In this document: piece by piece, positions 7,684-15,921 of the stretch | Numbering within the stretch: position 1 is the first letter of the stretch | Layout of the letters: each line of letters starts with the position of its first letter | Source of the DNA: Chitinispirillaceae bacterium | Lineage (GTDB): Bacteria > Fibrobacterota > Chitinivibrionia > Chitinivibrionales > Chitinispirillaceae | NCBI GenBank assembly: GCA_016930275.1 | Contig: JAFGHA010000218.1 | Span: 1 to 35,615 of the forward strand | DNA length: 35,615 nt | Direction of reading: 5' to 3' | Program-made: the position numbers and the translations under genes | Notes under the pieces: generated by a model | Seen by the model: the letters and a program-made list of their open reading frames with translations, nothing else | Told to the model about the DNA's origin: nothing | The model's database searches: none

Positions 7684-7848
7684 AGGTTACGTGCTCTCGC
7701 AAACGAGCCGTTTGAACTGCACCTCCCCGACGGCAGCACACAGAAAGGCACCCTCGACGAAAACGGATTCGCACGAATAGAATCAGTTCCTCCAGGTCCG
7801 GTAGAGGTCGTATTTGAAAATTATCCTTCGATAACGATAAAAGAGTAA
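7684..7848 (+). pseudogene. Orphan VgrG-like C-terminal tail, no start codon
   Basis: A 54-codon open frame lies between an in-frame TAA (7681-7683) and the TAA at 7846-7848, with no ATG, GTG or TTG start at its head. It reads LANEPFELHLPDGS, KGTLDENGFARIESVPPGP and so on. This matches the small beta-rich tail I know from the C-termini of T6SS VgrG spike proteins (pattern LANEPFEL-LPDG-GTLD-NG-AR-E-IPPGP). The rest of the gene is absent, so it is probably a remnant left when the upstream effector and immunity genes were inserted or swapped. It is 15 bases before the LysM gene. Confidence 0.6.
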
Positions 7849-7863
7849 GAAAACGGAACGTCT

Positions 7864-8675
7864 ATGGCTATCCCGAAAAACGACTGGTATACAATAAAAT
7901 CCGGCGATACGCTCTCTGAAATCGCCAAAGAAGCAGGTATCGCCGACTGGAAAACCATTTACAATGATCCGCAGAATGCCGACTTCCGAAAGCAGCGGCC
8001 TGACCCGAACAAGATTTATCCGGGCGATAAGATCTGGATTCCGGGGAACCCGACAACGTCGACGGGGAAGAAGACGGTGTTTGTGGCGCCGTCCGTCCTG
8101 CAGGCATCGATTATGTACATTGAAGCGGATACTGACATTCTCGTAGCTTATGCGAAAACGACCGTAACAAAACCGCACTGGAAAGAGGGCGAAGTCGTTG
8201 ATGACACTTATACTAATGGGAGCGCTTCAATCGATTGTTCTAAAAACCGGCGGTATTTTCACTCAAGAATACAACAGCCCGGCTGAAGGTCAAACTCAAC
8301 GTCGAGCAATTCTGCCGCGACCTTCAGAAGTACACCGAAGGCTTTGTCGTCACCGACATCGACCGCTACCGCCCGCAGTTCGACGAGGTGATCATCTCGT
8401 CATCAACCATAAAAAAGGGCGAAGAGGTGACCGTCTATATTGTTCCTGCATACGGCAAGGCATTCTACAACCAGAACAAGCAACCGCTCGACCTGCGCCT
8501 CGAATCAACCTGGAGCGGCAACATTCTCAGACTGGTAAAGGAATCCCGTTTCTTCTTCCGTTTCAAGGGCATTGCCGAAGGAACCGAAACCATCACCTTC
8601 ATCCTTGCCGACCTGGATGCGCTGACTTGTTCGAAGCATGATGTTACGATCACTGTACAAGGTGATAAACAGTAG
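7864..8675 (+). pseudogene. LysM-domain T6SS-associated protein gene, interrupted by a one-base frameshift
   Basis: The first part (7864 to about 8246) encodes a LysM domain at residues 8 to about 58 (WYTIKSGDTLSEIAKEAGI ... YPGDKIWIPG), which binds peptidoglycan or an amino-sugar polymer. The frame then runs to an early stop at 8284-8286. The frame that continues to the TAG at 8673-8675 starts meaningfully at KPAVFSLKNTTARLKVKLN and is open from just after the A-run at 8242-8246. Adding one A there joins the two into a single protein of about 270 residues. This is either a real frameshift (phase-variable or decaying gene) or a homopolymer error. LysM proteins of this type are common next to vgrG, probably as spike or effector accessories. 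Confidence 0.65.
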
Positions 8676-9066
8676 AGTCTCCGCCGTCCTCACGGAGAGT
8701 GAATCCTCTCCCCGCGCGGAGCACGGGGCCTCCTGATTTGAGGCCAGAGCCTTAAAAGCAGGAGGAAGTCGACACACGATAGTGTGGCGCGGATTACCCA
8801 AAACATTTTCATTGCCATTTCTTATGCGCAATGAGTCCAGTACTGCGTACTGTTTTTATTATAAACGCATTGTGCGAAAGCGCAAGCAGTATAACAACGA
8901 CTGTTACAGAGATAAACGGCAAGGCCTCTTATCTCTGACCACGCCCAGTGGACGGGGTATTCTAGTTTTGAATAACCGGTAATCAGCAAAAAAACCGGCA
9001 GAGCTCCCGGCAGCATCGCCTTTTAAAAGCCGCAGTGTCACAGCACTTTTACAATTCAAATAAAAC
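8676..9066. other. Gene-free region with a dense series of small hairpins
   Basis: About 390 bases without a convincing gene. Inverted repeats follow one another: TCTCCG/CGGAGA (8678-8698), CCCCG/CGGGG (8710-8728), GGCCTC/GAGGCC (8727-8745), CACAC/GTGTG (8773-8786), CAGTAC/GTACTG plus T-run (8838-8857), and TGCGCAATG/CATTGTGCG with wobble pairs (8825-8876). It separates a plus-strand from a minus-strand gene that converge here. Confidence 0.6.
8838..8857 (+). terminator. Candidate Rho-independent terminator downstream of the LysM gene
   Basis: A six-base stem CAGTAC/GTACTG with a three-base loop is followed immediately by TTTTT on the plus strand. The stem is short, so termination may be weak. 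Confidence 0.45.
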
Positions 9067-10221
9067 TTACCTGGAAAACAATGAATTCACTTTATAATGC
9101 GTCAACCCGCTACCGTTATTGCCGCCACTTTTCCTGTTGATTACATACACCCCGTTTGAACACTGCCCCGGAAGAACGGCATTCCCGGGCATTTTCCCGA
9201 ATACTCTCCCGTCCAGGGAATAGACAAGTGCGGGCATCGTCGACGTGTTGCCGGAGACCGGATAAGATTGTTCGACAGTGAATTGCCGGTCGACGGAGGT
9301 GGGTGGTATCAACGTTTTCTTCCAGTCGGCATGCCTGAAAAGCGGATTCACTTCGCATACACAACTGTAGGCAAACGACCACCTGACTTTATTCTCTTCA
9401 TCCGGGGTAAGTACCATCCCGAGGTTGGTCGTTCCGTCTTTTACGAACGAATCAAAATAGGAGCTTTCCGTGTAGATCGCCATCAGTAATGAATCGGTGT
9501 ACCCCTCCGGTAATGCTGATTGCTTTCCCAGCGTTGCCAGAAGCGGTGGTTCCTCATCCCGGATAACCGAGACCGTCTGACGGTTGGGATTGTCGGTATT
9601 TTCATTGTGATTGACCATCCCGGCCACGACCTTGCCGGAATAGTTGCCCTCTATAGAAAGTTCACAATGTACCGCCCGTTCCTCAAACGTTGTCGAGATC
9701 GTCCAGAATACGGTAATTTTATTTCCATTACCGATATTCCAGCCGTAATATCCAAGCCGTACCTGCGGGGTCTCCACCGATGAATCGGCGATGGTTATCA
9801 CAAGGCTGTCTATCGTTTCCGGTAACTGCGGATTAATCCACTGACCATTATTGAAAAGTCTGAAGCTTCCTAGTCCCATCGCGGAACCGACTTTGAGAAT
9901 ATCCGTTCCCCAGCTCCATATTGCATGCGGATCATCTGAAGCATCATTGAAATTCTGTAAAAACGAACCCTCTTTCAATTTTCCGAAAATATCAATCGCA
10001 TTACGGTCATCCATATCTATATACATGCGAAACGCACAGTATTTGTTCTCCCATGCGGGTCCTTCAAGGAGGTTGAAGTAGTGATGAGCGGCATCTCCGG
10101 GAACGTTATAGTGTCCGTATCGTTTATTTTCATGCATAAGCAGCGCACCAACCGGTTCGGTATATGCCGATAAAAAAGTAACTATCACGATACAAATCGA
10201 AAGCGCACAACGCGTGTTCAT
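9067..10221 (-). CDS. Secreted DUF4861-domain protein with T9SS-like C-terminal tail
   Basis: A 384-residue exported protein. The start is set at the ATG at 10221 because a strong GGAGGGGAG site lies just before it; a start 10 codons upstream lacks this. Residues 1 to about 26 are a signal peptide. The body shows the DUF4861 pattern: GPAWENKYCAFRMYID followed by RNAIDIFGK (about residues 51-80), and a mid-region with conversion to beta strands. DUF4861 proteins occur with polyuronate and plant-polymer degradation genes, but their activity is not established to my knowledge. The C-terminal roughly 50 residues contain YSLDGRVFGK and NGVYVINR, a T9SS type A-like sorting signature, so it is probably delivered to the outer surface. 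It appears monocistronic. Confidence 0.8.
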   Translation of the reverse strand: MNTRCALSICIVIVTFLSAYTEPVGALLMHENKRYGHYNVPGDAAHHYFNLLEGPAWENKYCAFRMYIDMDDRNAIDIFGKLKEGSFLQNFNDASDDPHAIWSWGTDILKVGSAMGLGSFRLFNNGQWINPQLPETIDSLVITIADSSVETPQVRLGYYGWNIGNGNKITVFWTISTTFEERAVHCELSIEGNYSGKVVAGMVNHNENTDNPNRQTVSVIRDEEPPLLATLGKQSALPEGYTDSLLMAIYTESSYFDSFVKDGTTNLGMVLTPDEENKVRWSFAYSCVCEVNPLFRHADWKKTLIPPTSVDRQFTVEQSYPVSGNTSTMPALVYSLDGRVFGKMPGNAVLPGQCSNGVYVINRKSGGNNGSGLTHYKVNSLFSR

Positions 10222-10549
10222 GGCTCCCCTCCACTGATGTTTTGTGTACATACCACGACTTCAATATATAAATGAATAGTGAAAAAATATGATGTTCGTA
10301 TGCTGAAACGAAGTAGCCGTCCGAAATAAAGTGCCCGAAAATCTTCGTTCGGACCGAACAGATTAAGAGAAATATGTGAAAAAATAGATCCAAACCATAC
10401 ACGAGTCAATTACCCGCAATACAATTACCTTCACGTAAAATCAGAAGGGTTTTTGTGTACATTCGGTTCTGAATTAAAAATAGATTTTCGGGTAATGCAC
10501 GTATCAGTGGAATCTCTAACCCATTTTCCTGATTCTGATCAGATACTTT
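10222..10549. other. Intergenic region between deaD and the DUF4861 gene
   Basis: About 330 bases, AT-rich. It contains a sigma-70-like minus-strand promoter (10381-10409) for the DUF4861 gene. Near the deaD stop there is a small CTGAT/ATCAG inverted repeat without a T-run. No gene is supported. Confidence 0.5.
10381..10409 (-). promoter_or_regulatory. Candidate sigma-70-type promoter for the DUF4861 gene
   Basis: On the minus strand TTGACT (10409-10404) and TATTTT (10386-10381) are separated by exactly 17 bases. Transcription would start near 10374 and leave a leader of about 150 bases before the ATG at 10221. Confidence 0.4.
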
Positions 10550-12283
10550 TCATTTCCGTCCACCAAATTTGCCCATGTTTTTTCTCCCCTGAGCGGAAGC
10601 TACCGGGCCTTTTTCCGGACGTGGAGGCTTTCCACCTTTCAGAAGTGAAATATTGAGCTTGAATCCCCCTACCCGTATCTTTTTCAACTGCTGCAACATA
10701 TCCTTCGGCATCCCTTCCGGCAGATCGATAATGCTGTACTCATCGTAAATGTTAATTCTGCCGATGTATCTGCTTTCAATACCCGCCTCGTTGGCAATGG
10801 CTCCGACGATGTTTCCCGGTTGTACCTTGTGATTGCGCCCTACCTCAGCACGGTAGGATTCCATCCGCACACTCGAGCCCCGGCCTCCTGCCCTCTCTCG
10901 GGATTCCCCTCGGGGCGGTTTACCGGATCTTTCTGCACCTGCTGCATCGGGAGCGATGGTTTCAAAGAGGAGCGGGTCATCACCCTGTACCATTTTCGCC
11001 AGTGCGGCGGCGATTTCCAGCCCGGTTACATTGTGTTCAGTCTGATACTGCTCGACCAGCGAATGAAAAAAATCAAGATCACCTGTTTCGATCGTCTGAC
11101 TGATACGCATCTTGAATTTGGCGATCCGGATGGTATTGAGATCTTTTGTGGAAGGCATTTTAAACAACTCAATTTTCTTTTTTATCGCCTGTTCTATTGA
11201 AAGAAGCATCCGTTTTTCACGCGGTTCCACAAAAGTAATGGCCTCGCCTGCCCTGCCGGCCCGACCGGTTCGACCAATCCGGTGCACATAGGAATCGGTA
11301 TCAGTTGGAATATCATAGTTGATTACATGGCTGATCCGGTCAACATCAAGCCCGCGGGCGGCAACATCGGTTGCAACGAGTATGTTGATTTTTCCCGCTT
11401 TGAACTGATTAATGATACGTTCACGATTGTTCTGTGCGATATCACCGTTAAGGGCAACCGCATCCTCTCCACGAGCCTGCAGTTTTTCGGCAAGTTCCAT
11501 CGTCACGGTTTTGGTACGGACGAAAATCAGGATACCCTCACCGGTTTCAGCTTCAAGTATCCGGGTAAGCGCATCGAGTTTATGCATGCGCCCTACAATC
11601 CAGTAGCGCTGATGGATCGTCTCGGCGGTAGTGGTTTTCCGTTGTATGCGGATCTCCACCGGGTCGTTCAGATGCTTGCCGGCGATACGTTTTATCACCG
11701 GAGGCATGGTGGCGGAAAACAGCGCGATCTGACGGTGTTCCGGCGTACGCTCCAGCACCCACTCGACATCGTCAATAAATCCCATCCGAAGCATTTCGTC
11801 TGCTTCATCCAGAACAAGACACTCCAGTTCGGAAAGATCAAGAGTCTGCTGTCGCATGTGATCCATAATTCTGCCGGGGGTACCGACCACGACATGCACG
11901 CCCCGTCTCAAATGACGCAACTGTCCTTCGTATGTTGTTCCGCCATAGATTGGAACGACATGAAATTTTTTAAGATGAGCAGCATATCCCTGAAACGCTT
12001 CGGAAACCTGAATAGCAAGTTCACGTGTAGGAGCGAGTACCAGAACCTGCGGTTTCAATCGGGTGATATCAATACGGCAGAGGAGCGGCAGGGCAAATGC
12101 GGCGGTCTTTCCGGTTCCGGTCTGCGCCTGTCCGAGTACATCGCGTCCATCGAGTATATGGGGAATTGTCTGTGCCTGAATCGGTGTCGGAATCTCGTAG
12201 CCTATCTCTTTAAGTACTTTAAGTACCGGTGCATTCAAACCGAGATCTGCGAACTTCAAAGGTATCGTTGCTTCTTCAGTCAT
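10550..12283 (-). CDS. deaD: DEAD-box ATP-dependent RNA helicase DeaD/CsdA
   Basis: A 577-residue RNA helicase that unwinds structured RNA in ribosome assembly and mRNA turnover, typically important in the cold. The Q-motif region is followed by Walker A AQTGTGKT (53-60), PTRELA (85-90), GTPGR (134-138), the DEAD box (159-162) and SAT (190-192). The second RecA domain carries HRIGRTGRAGR. After a helical linker and an Arg/Gly-rich stretch (about 455-480), residues about 480-550 fit the DbpA/CsdA RNA-binding domain (GNIVGAIANEAGI, YIGRINI, FSIIDLP-like). The tail is basic and Gly-rich. A long structured region lies upstream, as is common for deaD, so post-transcriptional cold control is possible but only inferred. 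Confidence 0.95.
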   Translation of the reverse strand: MTEEATIPLKFADLGLNAPVLKVLKEIGYEIPTPIQAQTIPHILDGRDVLGQAQTGTGKTAAFALPLLCRIDITRLKPQVLVLAPTRELAIQVSEAFQGYAAHLKKFHVVPIYGGTTYEGQLRHLRRGVHVVVGTPGRIMDHMRQQTLDLSELECLVLDEADEMLRMGFIDDVEWVLERTPEHRQIALFSATMPPVIKRIAGKHLNDPVEIRIQRKTTTAETIHQRYWIVGRMHKLDALTRILEAETGEGILIFVRTKTVTMELAEKLQARGEDAVALNGDIAQNNRERIINQFKAGKINILVATDVAARGLDVDRISHVINYDIPTDTDSYVHRIGRTGRAGRAGEAITFVEPREKRMLLSIEQAIKKKIELFKMPSTKDLNTIRIAKFKMRISQTIETGDLDFFHSLVEQYQTEHNVTGLEIAAALAKMVQGDDPLLFETIAPDAAGAERSGKPPRGESRERAGGRGSSVRMESYRAEVGRNHKVQPGNIVGAIANEAGIESRYIGRINIYDEYSIIDLPEGMPKDMLQQLKKIRVGGFKLNISLLKGGKPPRPEKGPVASAQGRKNMGKFGGRK

Positions 12284-12522
12284 CTACCATCCATTTAAAA
12301 GGTAAAATTATACATAACGGCACCTCAATATACCCTATGGGTACGCCTCCGCCATGCAGCCACGATCATCTACCCGGACGTATTGAGCATAAATCATAAA
12401 CCCGTTGCGATGGAGAGAAGCAAAAAGTAACAGCAACAACCCATAAGCCCCACCGGAAACGGCTGTTAGTGACCATCGAGTACCGGAAGCCTCCCGGAGT
12501 TGACAAGTGCACGCACTCCAGG

Positions 12523-12550
12523 AAAAAACAACTCCGTCCATTGGGCGGAG
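12523..12550 (-). terminator. Terminator-like hairpin between the barrel-protein gene and deaD
   Basis: On the minus strand CTCCGCC, a five-base loop and GACGGAG (one C/A mismatch) are followed by TTGTTTTTT. It may end the transcript of the outer-membrane protein gene at 12725-13522, or attenuate read-through into deaD. Confidence 0.45.
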
Positions 12551-12681
12551 CTTTATCAGACGGACAAGACACCATGAAAAACAAAGCAGAATGCTTTGGA
12601 TACATTACATTTTAGAATCTTTCAATGTAACATCTACGCTTTGTCGTAGCAAAGATGTATAAGTTAAGGTGTTGATTTAAC

Positions 12682-12716
12682 TGGCTTCTGGCCTCTGGCC
12701 TCTCCGGCGAAGCCGG
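12682..12716. repeat. 7-bp tandem repeat next to a perfect hairpin
   Basis: TGGCTTC, TGGCCTC and TGGCCTC follow one another at 12682-12702 and are adjacent to CCGGC-GAA-GCCGG (12704-12716). The hairpin starts 8 bases past the stop of the minus-strand gene. No T-run follows, so it is not a classic terminator. Confidence 0.6.
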
Positions 12717-12724
12717 CTTAGGTC

Positions 12725-13522
12725 TTATTTCTTCCCGTGTTTTTTACATTCAATTCCGCTACTGCAACAGGTTTTACCGTACATTGCAGACCGGTGAGGT
12801 CTGGACCCTCCCAGTATGATCCTGACATAAGGCCCGGAAAGATTCCCGTCGGGACCGTCACGTACCTCGCTGCGGTCGCGATACCAGCGATTGCTTTTCA
12901 CCGGATCGAAAATATACCCGGCCCTGATACCCACCATCGCCGATCCCGATTTTCCGTAAGACATCGATTTTGAAAAATGAGCACCGAACCCGACATCAAG
13001 AAGAAACGTCGCCTGGATAAGCGCACTCCTCGTTGCAGAAGCGGCCCCGTCAGTCAGTGCGCCATCAAACGGGATTTCTTCGGGCCATGCCTTGATCGAC
13101 GTGAATCCGGCTCCTATTCCTGCAAGCGGATAAAGAGAAAACCATGGCTTATCGACAATTTGAATTCCATGCAATGACGTGAAACGACCTGCATTCAGCA
13201 TACCGACCAGATTATCCGCTCTGTTTTTCTTCCACAATAATGATTCAAATTCATATACCGAAACGTATCGTCTGAACCGGTGAATACTCCCGAAACCGAT
13301 AGCTCCGGCATACCGGGAAAATTCTCCGATTCCGTTCGCATTGAACCGTTCATTCAATGCATCGTTATCTATCATCGCCCCACCGGTCAGAAGATAGTAA
13401 AAGGTCTTTGACGACAGGGTATCCATGGTGCATGGCGGAGTTTTGCCGCAACATTTTTGCGCCGACGCGGATACCTGAAAAACAGTTGAAATAAGGACTA
13501 TAAAAGCAATCAAGATCTTCAT
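12725..13522 (-). CDS. Exported outer-membrane beta-barrel-like protein
   Basis: A 265-residue protein. The ATG at 13522 is chosen because GGAGG lies five bases upstream; a GTG two codons earlier is less likely. Residues 1 to about 21 are a signal peptide ending in SASA. The mature protein begins with a CC-containing segment and has alternating hydrophobic/polar Gly-rich strands (YLLTGGAMID, YAGAIGFGSIHRF, LAGIGAGFT, VGIRAGYIFDP) and a late strand PYVRIILGG. These suggest an outer-membrane barrel of a family common in Fibrobacterota-like genomes but without a known role. A Cys pair near the C-terminus (TCCSSG) could pair with the N-terminal CC. No operon partner. Confidence 0.65.
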   Translation of the reverse strand: MKILIAFIVLISTVFQVSASAQKCCGKTPPCTMDTLSSKTFYYLLTGGAMIDNDALNERFNANGIGEFSRYAGAIGFGSIHRFRRYVSVYEFESLLWKKNRADNLVGMLNAGRFTSLHGIQIVDKPWFSLYPLAGIGAGFTSIKAWPEEIPFDGALTDGAASATRSALIQATFLLDVGFGAHFSKSMSYGKSGSAMVGIRAGYIFDPVKSNRWYRDRSEVRDGPDGNLSGPYVRIILGGSRPHRSAMYGKTCCSSGIECKKHGKK

Positions 13523-13774
13523 ATACACCTCCGATGTTGAAGAAGCCTTCCTTGTTCACCATTCTACTTAACTACTATTACGGATTACGGGAAGAAAAAG
13601 ATGTCGGTGGATAAAAAAGTTCAGGACAGGTATCCGGATACATACCGGATACGGATCGGATGTTCTTCCGGAGGAGACCGCAGATATCAGAGGTCTGACA
13701 CAGGGTTCTAAAAATGATGAATGAGTATCGCGTTTTTATTGCTTCTCATGGCCATTTGGAGAAACATATCCCGG

Positions 13775-13948
13775 TCAACCGCCCCATTTTTTTCCGCATT
13801 TACCGCATACCCAGACCGTACATCCGACAAACCGGATTTTATCAAGAAGTGAAAGCTGCGAGGTTTTTTCGAATTTGCGGGAACCGCAACGGGGACATTT
13901 ATTGCTTTTTGAGAAAGCTTTTTTTGTCGGACGTTTTGCTAAAGGCAT
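13775..13948 (-). CDS. Small zinc-ribbon protein
   Basis: Starting at the ATG at 13948, the frame encodes 57 residues with CPRCGS near residue 18 and VCGKCGKKW near residue 47. This is a paired CxxC/CxxC pattern expected to bind one zinc ion. The N-terminus is basic (LAKRPTKKAF). A TTG at 14011 would extend it, but the ATG start gives a more compact protein. Such proteins often bind RNA or other proteins; no function can be assigned. The opposite strand has an open frame over the same stretch without recognisable features. Confidence 0.5.
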   Translation of the reverse strand: MPLAKRPTKKAFSKSNKCPRCGSRKFEKTSQLSLLDKIRFVGCTVWVCGKCGKKWGG

Positions 13949-14074
13949 GAAATCATTACTTTCGGAAAAAAAATTCAAACACCATTCTGGCCGGGCGAGA
14001 AAAAAATTCAACCGTTATAAAACTAACACCTGGGCAACTTTCTCCCAAAAACCAGCATCAATTATTTTCTTTTC

Positions 14075-14581
14075 ATGTCTGCCGATACTGCATTCGATTC
14101 CTATTCACGAACCCTGGCACGGCAGCTTGGCCGGCAACTTCGGAAAATGCATCGCACCTGCGCAGTTGCCGAATCATGCACCGGAGGGCTTATCGGTGGG
14201 GCGATCACCTCTGTTGCCGGCTCATCGGAATGGTTTCGGGGAGGAGTGATCGCCTACTCCAACGAAGTGAAACTACGCCTGCTCGGTGTCCCCGAACAGA
14301 CACTTCTCGATCATGGGGCGGTTTCTTCCGAAACGGTAACGGCTATGGCCGAAGGCGCCGCCCGGCTTTGTGAAGCAGATTGTGCAATCGCCGTATCCGG
14401 AGTGGCCGGTCCCGGTGGCGGAACCGGAGAAAAACCTGTCGGGCTGGTATTTATTGGGGTTCGGGCGAATGGCGGAACTTCTCATCACCGGTTTTTATTT
14501 ACCGGCGACCGCTCAGCCATACGGCAGGCTACGGTCACAACGGGTCTGTCACTGCTTCTGGAACAACTCAGCGGAACGTGA
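14075..14581 (+). CDS. pncC: Nicotinamide-nucleotide amidohydrolase PncC (CinA C-terminal domain)
   Basis: A 168-residue stand-alone CinA C-terminal domain. It shows AESCTGG (residues 32-38), which carries the catalytic Ser, and GVAGPGGGTGEKPVG (about 109-123), which is diagnostic of the family. The enzyme deamidates nicotinamide mononucleotide to nicotinate mononucleotide in pyridine nucleotide salvage. The N-terminal molybdopterin-binding-like domain of full-length CinA is absent, as in E. coli PncC. It is transcribed alone and converges with queC, with only 13 bases between the stops. Confidence 0.93.
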   Translation: MSADTAFDSYSRTLARQLGRQLRKMHRTCAVAESCTGGLIGGAITSVAGSSEWFRGGVIAYSNEVKLRLLGVPEQTLLDHGAVSSETVTAMAEGAARLCEADCAIAVSGVAGPGGGTGEKPVGLVFIGVRANGGTSHHRFLFTGDRSAIRQATVTTGLSLLLEQLSGT

Positions 14582-14594
14582 CGGCAGCAGGCAA

Positions 14595-15275
14595 TCAGGC
14601 ATACCGGGTCGGATCGGCCACCCCCGCCTCTTCAAACCCCCTTTTACGGATCAGGCAGCTGTCGCACTCGCCGCAGGCTCCGCCGTCGGGAGCAGGATCG
14701 TAGCAACTGTGGGTAAGCGCGTAGTCCACACCGCACGTATCACCGAGTCTGATAATTTCCCCCTTGGAAAGTTCCTGCAGGGGAGCATGAATGGTCACTC
14801 CCCGCCCTTCAACCCCCGCACGGGTGGCAAGTCGGGCCATGTTCTGGTAGGCGGCGATGAATTCCGGCCGGCAATCGGGATAGCCGGAGTAATCCACGGC
14901 GTTCACTCCCACGAAAATATCGCGTGAATCAAGCACTTCGGCCCAGCCGAGCGCGAACGAGAGAAATATCGTATTACGGGCTGGAACATAGGTCACCGGA
15001 ATATCATTTTCCTCTCCGGAAGGAACCCTGTTCTTGGGAATAGCCGTTTCCGAAGTAAGCGCACTGCCGCCGAACGCCCGCAGGTCGATATTTACCACCG
15101 AATGATAAGCCACATTAAAATAGCGGGCCAGTTGTTCAGCGGCTTCAAGTTCTACGTAGTGACGCTGCCCGTACCGAAAGCTCATTGTATACAGCTCATA
15201 CCCGTCCCTCCGCGCAATACCACAGCACGTGGCACTGTCGATACCGCCGCTTAAAAGTATCACCGCCTTTTTCAT
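14595..15275 (-). CDS. queC: 7-cyano-7-deazaguanine (preQ0) synthase QueC
   Basis: A 226-residue enzyme that converts 7-carboxy-7-deazaguanine to preQ0 with ATP and ammonia. The ATG at 15275 is preceded by AGAGGAG and starts [11 protein letters not shown]; the frame extends further upstream but without family similarity. The ATP pyrophosphatase loop SGGIDS spans residues 9-14, and four C-terminal cysteines ([14 protein letters not shown]) form the zinc site. It is the last gene of the operon and starts one base beyond the queE stop, so translation is coupled. It completes the set queD-queE-queC. Confidence 0.95.
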   Translation of the reverse strand: MKKAVILLSGGIDSATCCGIARRDGYELYTMSFRYGQRHYVELEAAEQLARYFNVAYHSVVNIDLRAFGGSALTSETAIPKNRVPSGEENDIPVTYVPARNTIFLSFALGWAEVLDSRDIFVGVNAVDYSGYPDCRPEFIAAYQNMARLATRAGVEGRGVTIHAPLQELSKGEIIRLGDTCGVDYALTHSCYDPAPDGGACGECDSCLIRKRGFEEAGVADPTRYA

Positions 15276-15276
15276 C

Positions 15277-15921
15277 TCAGACTCCTCTTCGATCGCCCCA
15301 GAGAATTTTGTGCAACTGCAGCTGCAGACGCACCGGAACGTTGCTGTCGAGTATCCACTGCGCGAGATCGGAAGACGGAAGCATGCCGGTGACGGGGGAC
15401 ATAAGCAGGATTGCCCTCTTCTCAAGTGAATGCTTGCCGATAAATGCGAGCGAAAAGTCGAAATCTTCCCGGGAACCGATCACGAACTTCACCTCGTCGT
15501 CCCGCTTCAGTTCAGCGATATTCCGTTCGAGAAAAGAGTGCTGCATACCGCTCGATGGACATTTGACATCAACGATTCTGATGCAGCCGTTCGGTACGAC
15601 ACCGATATCGAGGCTGCCGTTGGTCTCCATAAGTACCGTTTTTTTACGTTCAAGAAAGTCTCGGATGAGTGCTGAAGTTCCCTGTTGAAGGAGGGGTTCT
15701 CCTCCGGTGATTTCGATCAGCCCGGTCCCGAAACCGCAGATTTTTTCGACAATGGAGGCAATCGTCATAAGGATGCCGCCGGAACGCGCATACGATGTAT
15801 CGCAATAGTGGCACTCAAGATTGCATCCGGCGAGACGGACAAAGGAACAGACGGTTCCGGCGTAAGTAGATTCTCCCTGAATACTCCTGAACAGTTCACA
15901 GACCAGCAGTGACTCACTCAT
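15277..15921 (-). CDS. queE: 7-carboxy-7-deazaguanine synthase QueE
   Basis: A 214-residue radical SAM enzyme that contracts carboxytetrahydropterin to 7-carboxy-7-deazaguanine. The cluster motif is C33-x3-C37-x2-C40 ([11 protein letters not shown]), and ITGGEPLLQ lies near residue 80. The start at 15921 is chosen because it brings the typical [16 protein letters not shown] to the N-terminus; an ORF start 23 codons further upstream would add unrelated sequence that overlaps queD. It overlaps the queD stop by eight bases. Confidence 0.93.
   Translation of the reverse strand: MSESLLVCELFRSIQGESTYAGTVCSFVRLAGCNLECHYCDTSYARSGGILMTIASIVEKICGFGTGLIEITGGEPLLQQGTSALIRDFLERKKTVLMETNGSLDIGVVPNGCIRIVDVKCPSSGMQHSFLERNIAELKRDDEVKFVIGSREDFDFSLAFIGKHSLEKRAILLMSPVTGMLPSSDLAQWILDSNVPVRLQLQLHKILWGDRRGV

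Larger units (their letters stand above)
12284..12724. other. Structured intergenic region upstream of deaD
   Basis: About 440 bases without a supported gene. Read on the minus strand (toward deaD) it holds, in order, a GC-rich hairpin and 7-bp tandem repeat just after the upstream gene's stop (12716-12682), two mutually exclusive stems in 12658-12630 (CTTTG/CAAAG versus CTACG/CGTAG), a TTACATT/AATGTAA inverted repeat (12605-12630), and a terminator-like hairpin with a T-run (12550-12523). The remaining 240 bases to deaD could be a long leader. Confidence 0.5.

Noticed and set aside
8198..8641. Third open frame over the LysM gene
   Set aside because: Arg/Pro/His-rich composition typical of an out-of-frame reading; the two other frames join into one meaningful protein.
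11282..12298. 338-codon plus-strand frame opposite deaD
   Set aside because: Shadow of a conserved helicase gene.
12335..12605. Two overlapping minus-strand frames upstream of deaD
   Set aside because: They overlap the hairpin and T-run and show no similarity to known proteins.
13714..13950. Plus-strand 78-codon frame opposite the zinc-ribbon gene
   Set aside because: No pattern or ribosome-binding site; the minus strand has paired CxxC motifs instead.
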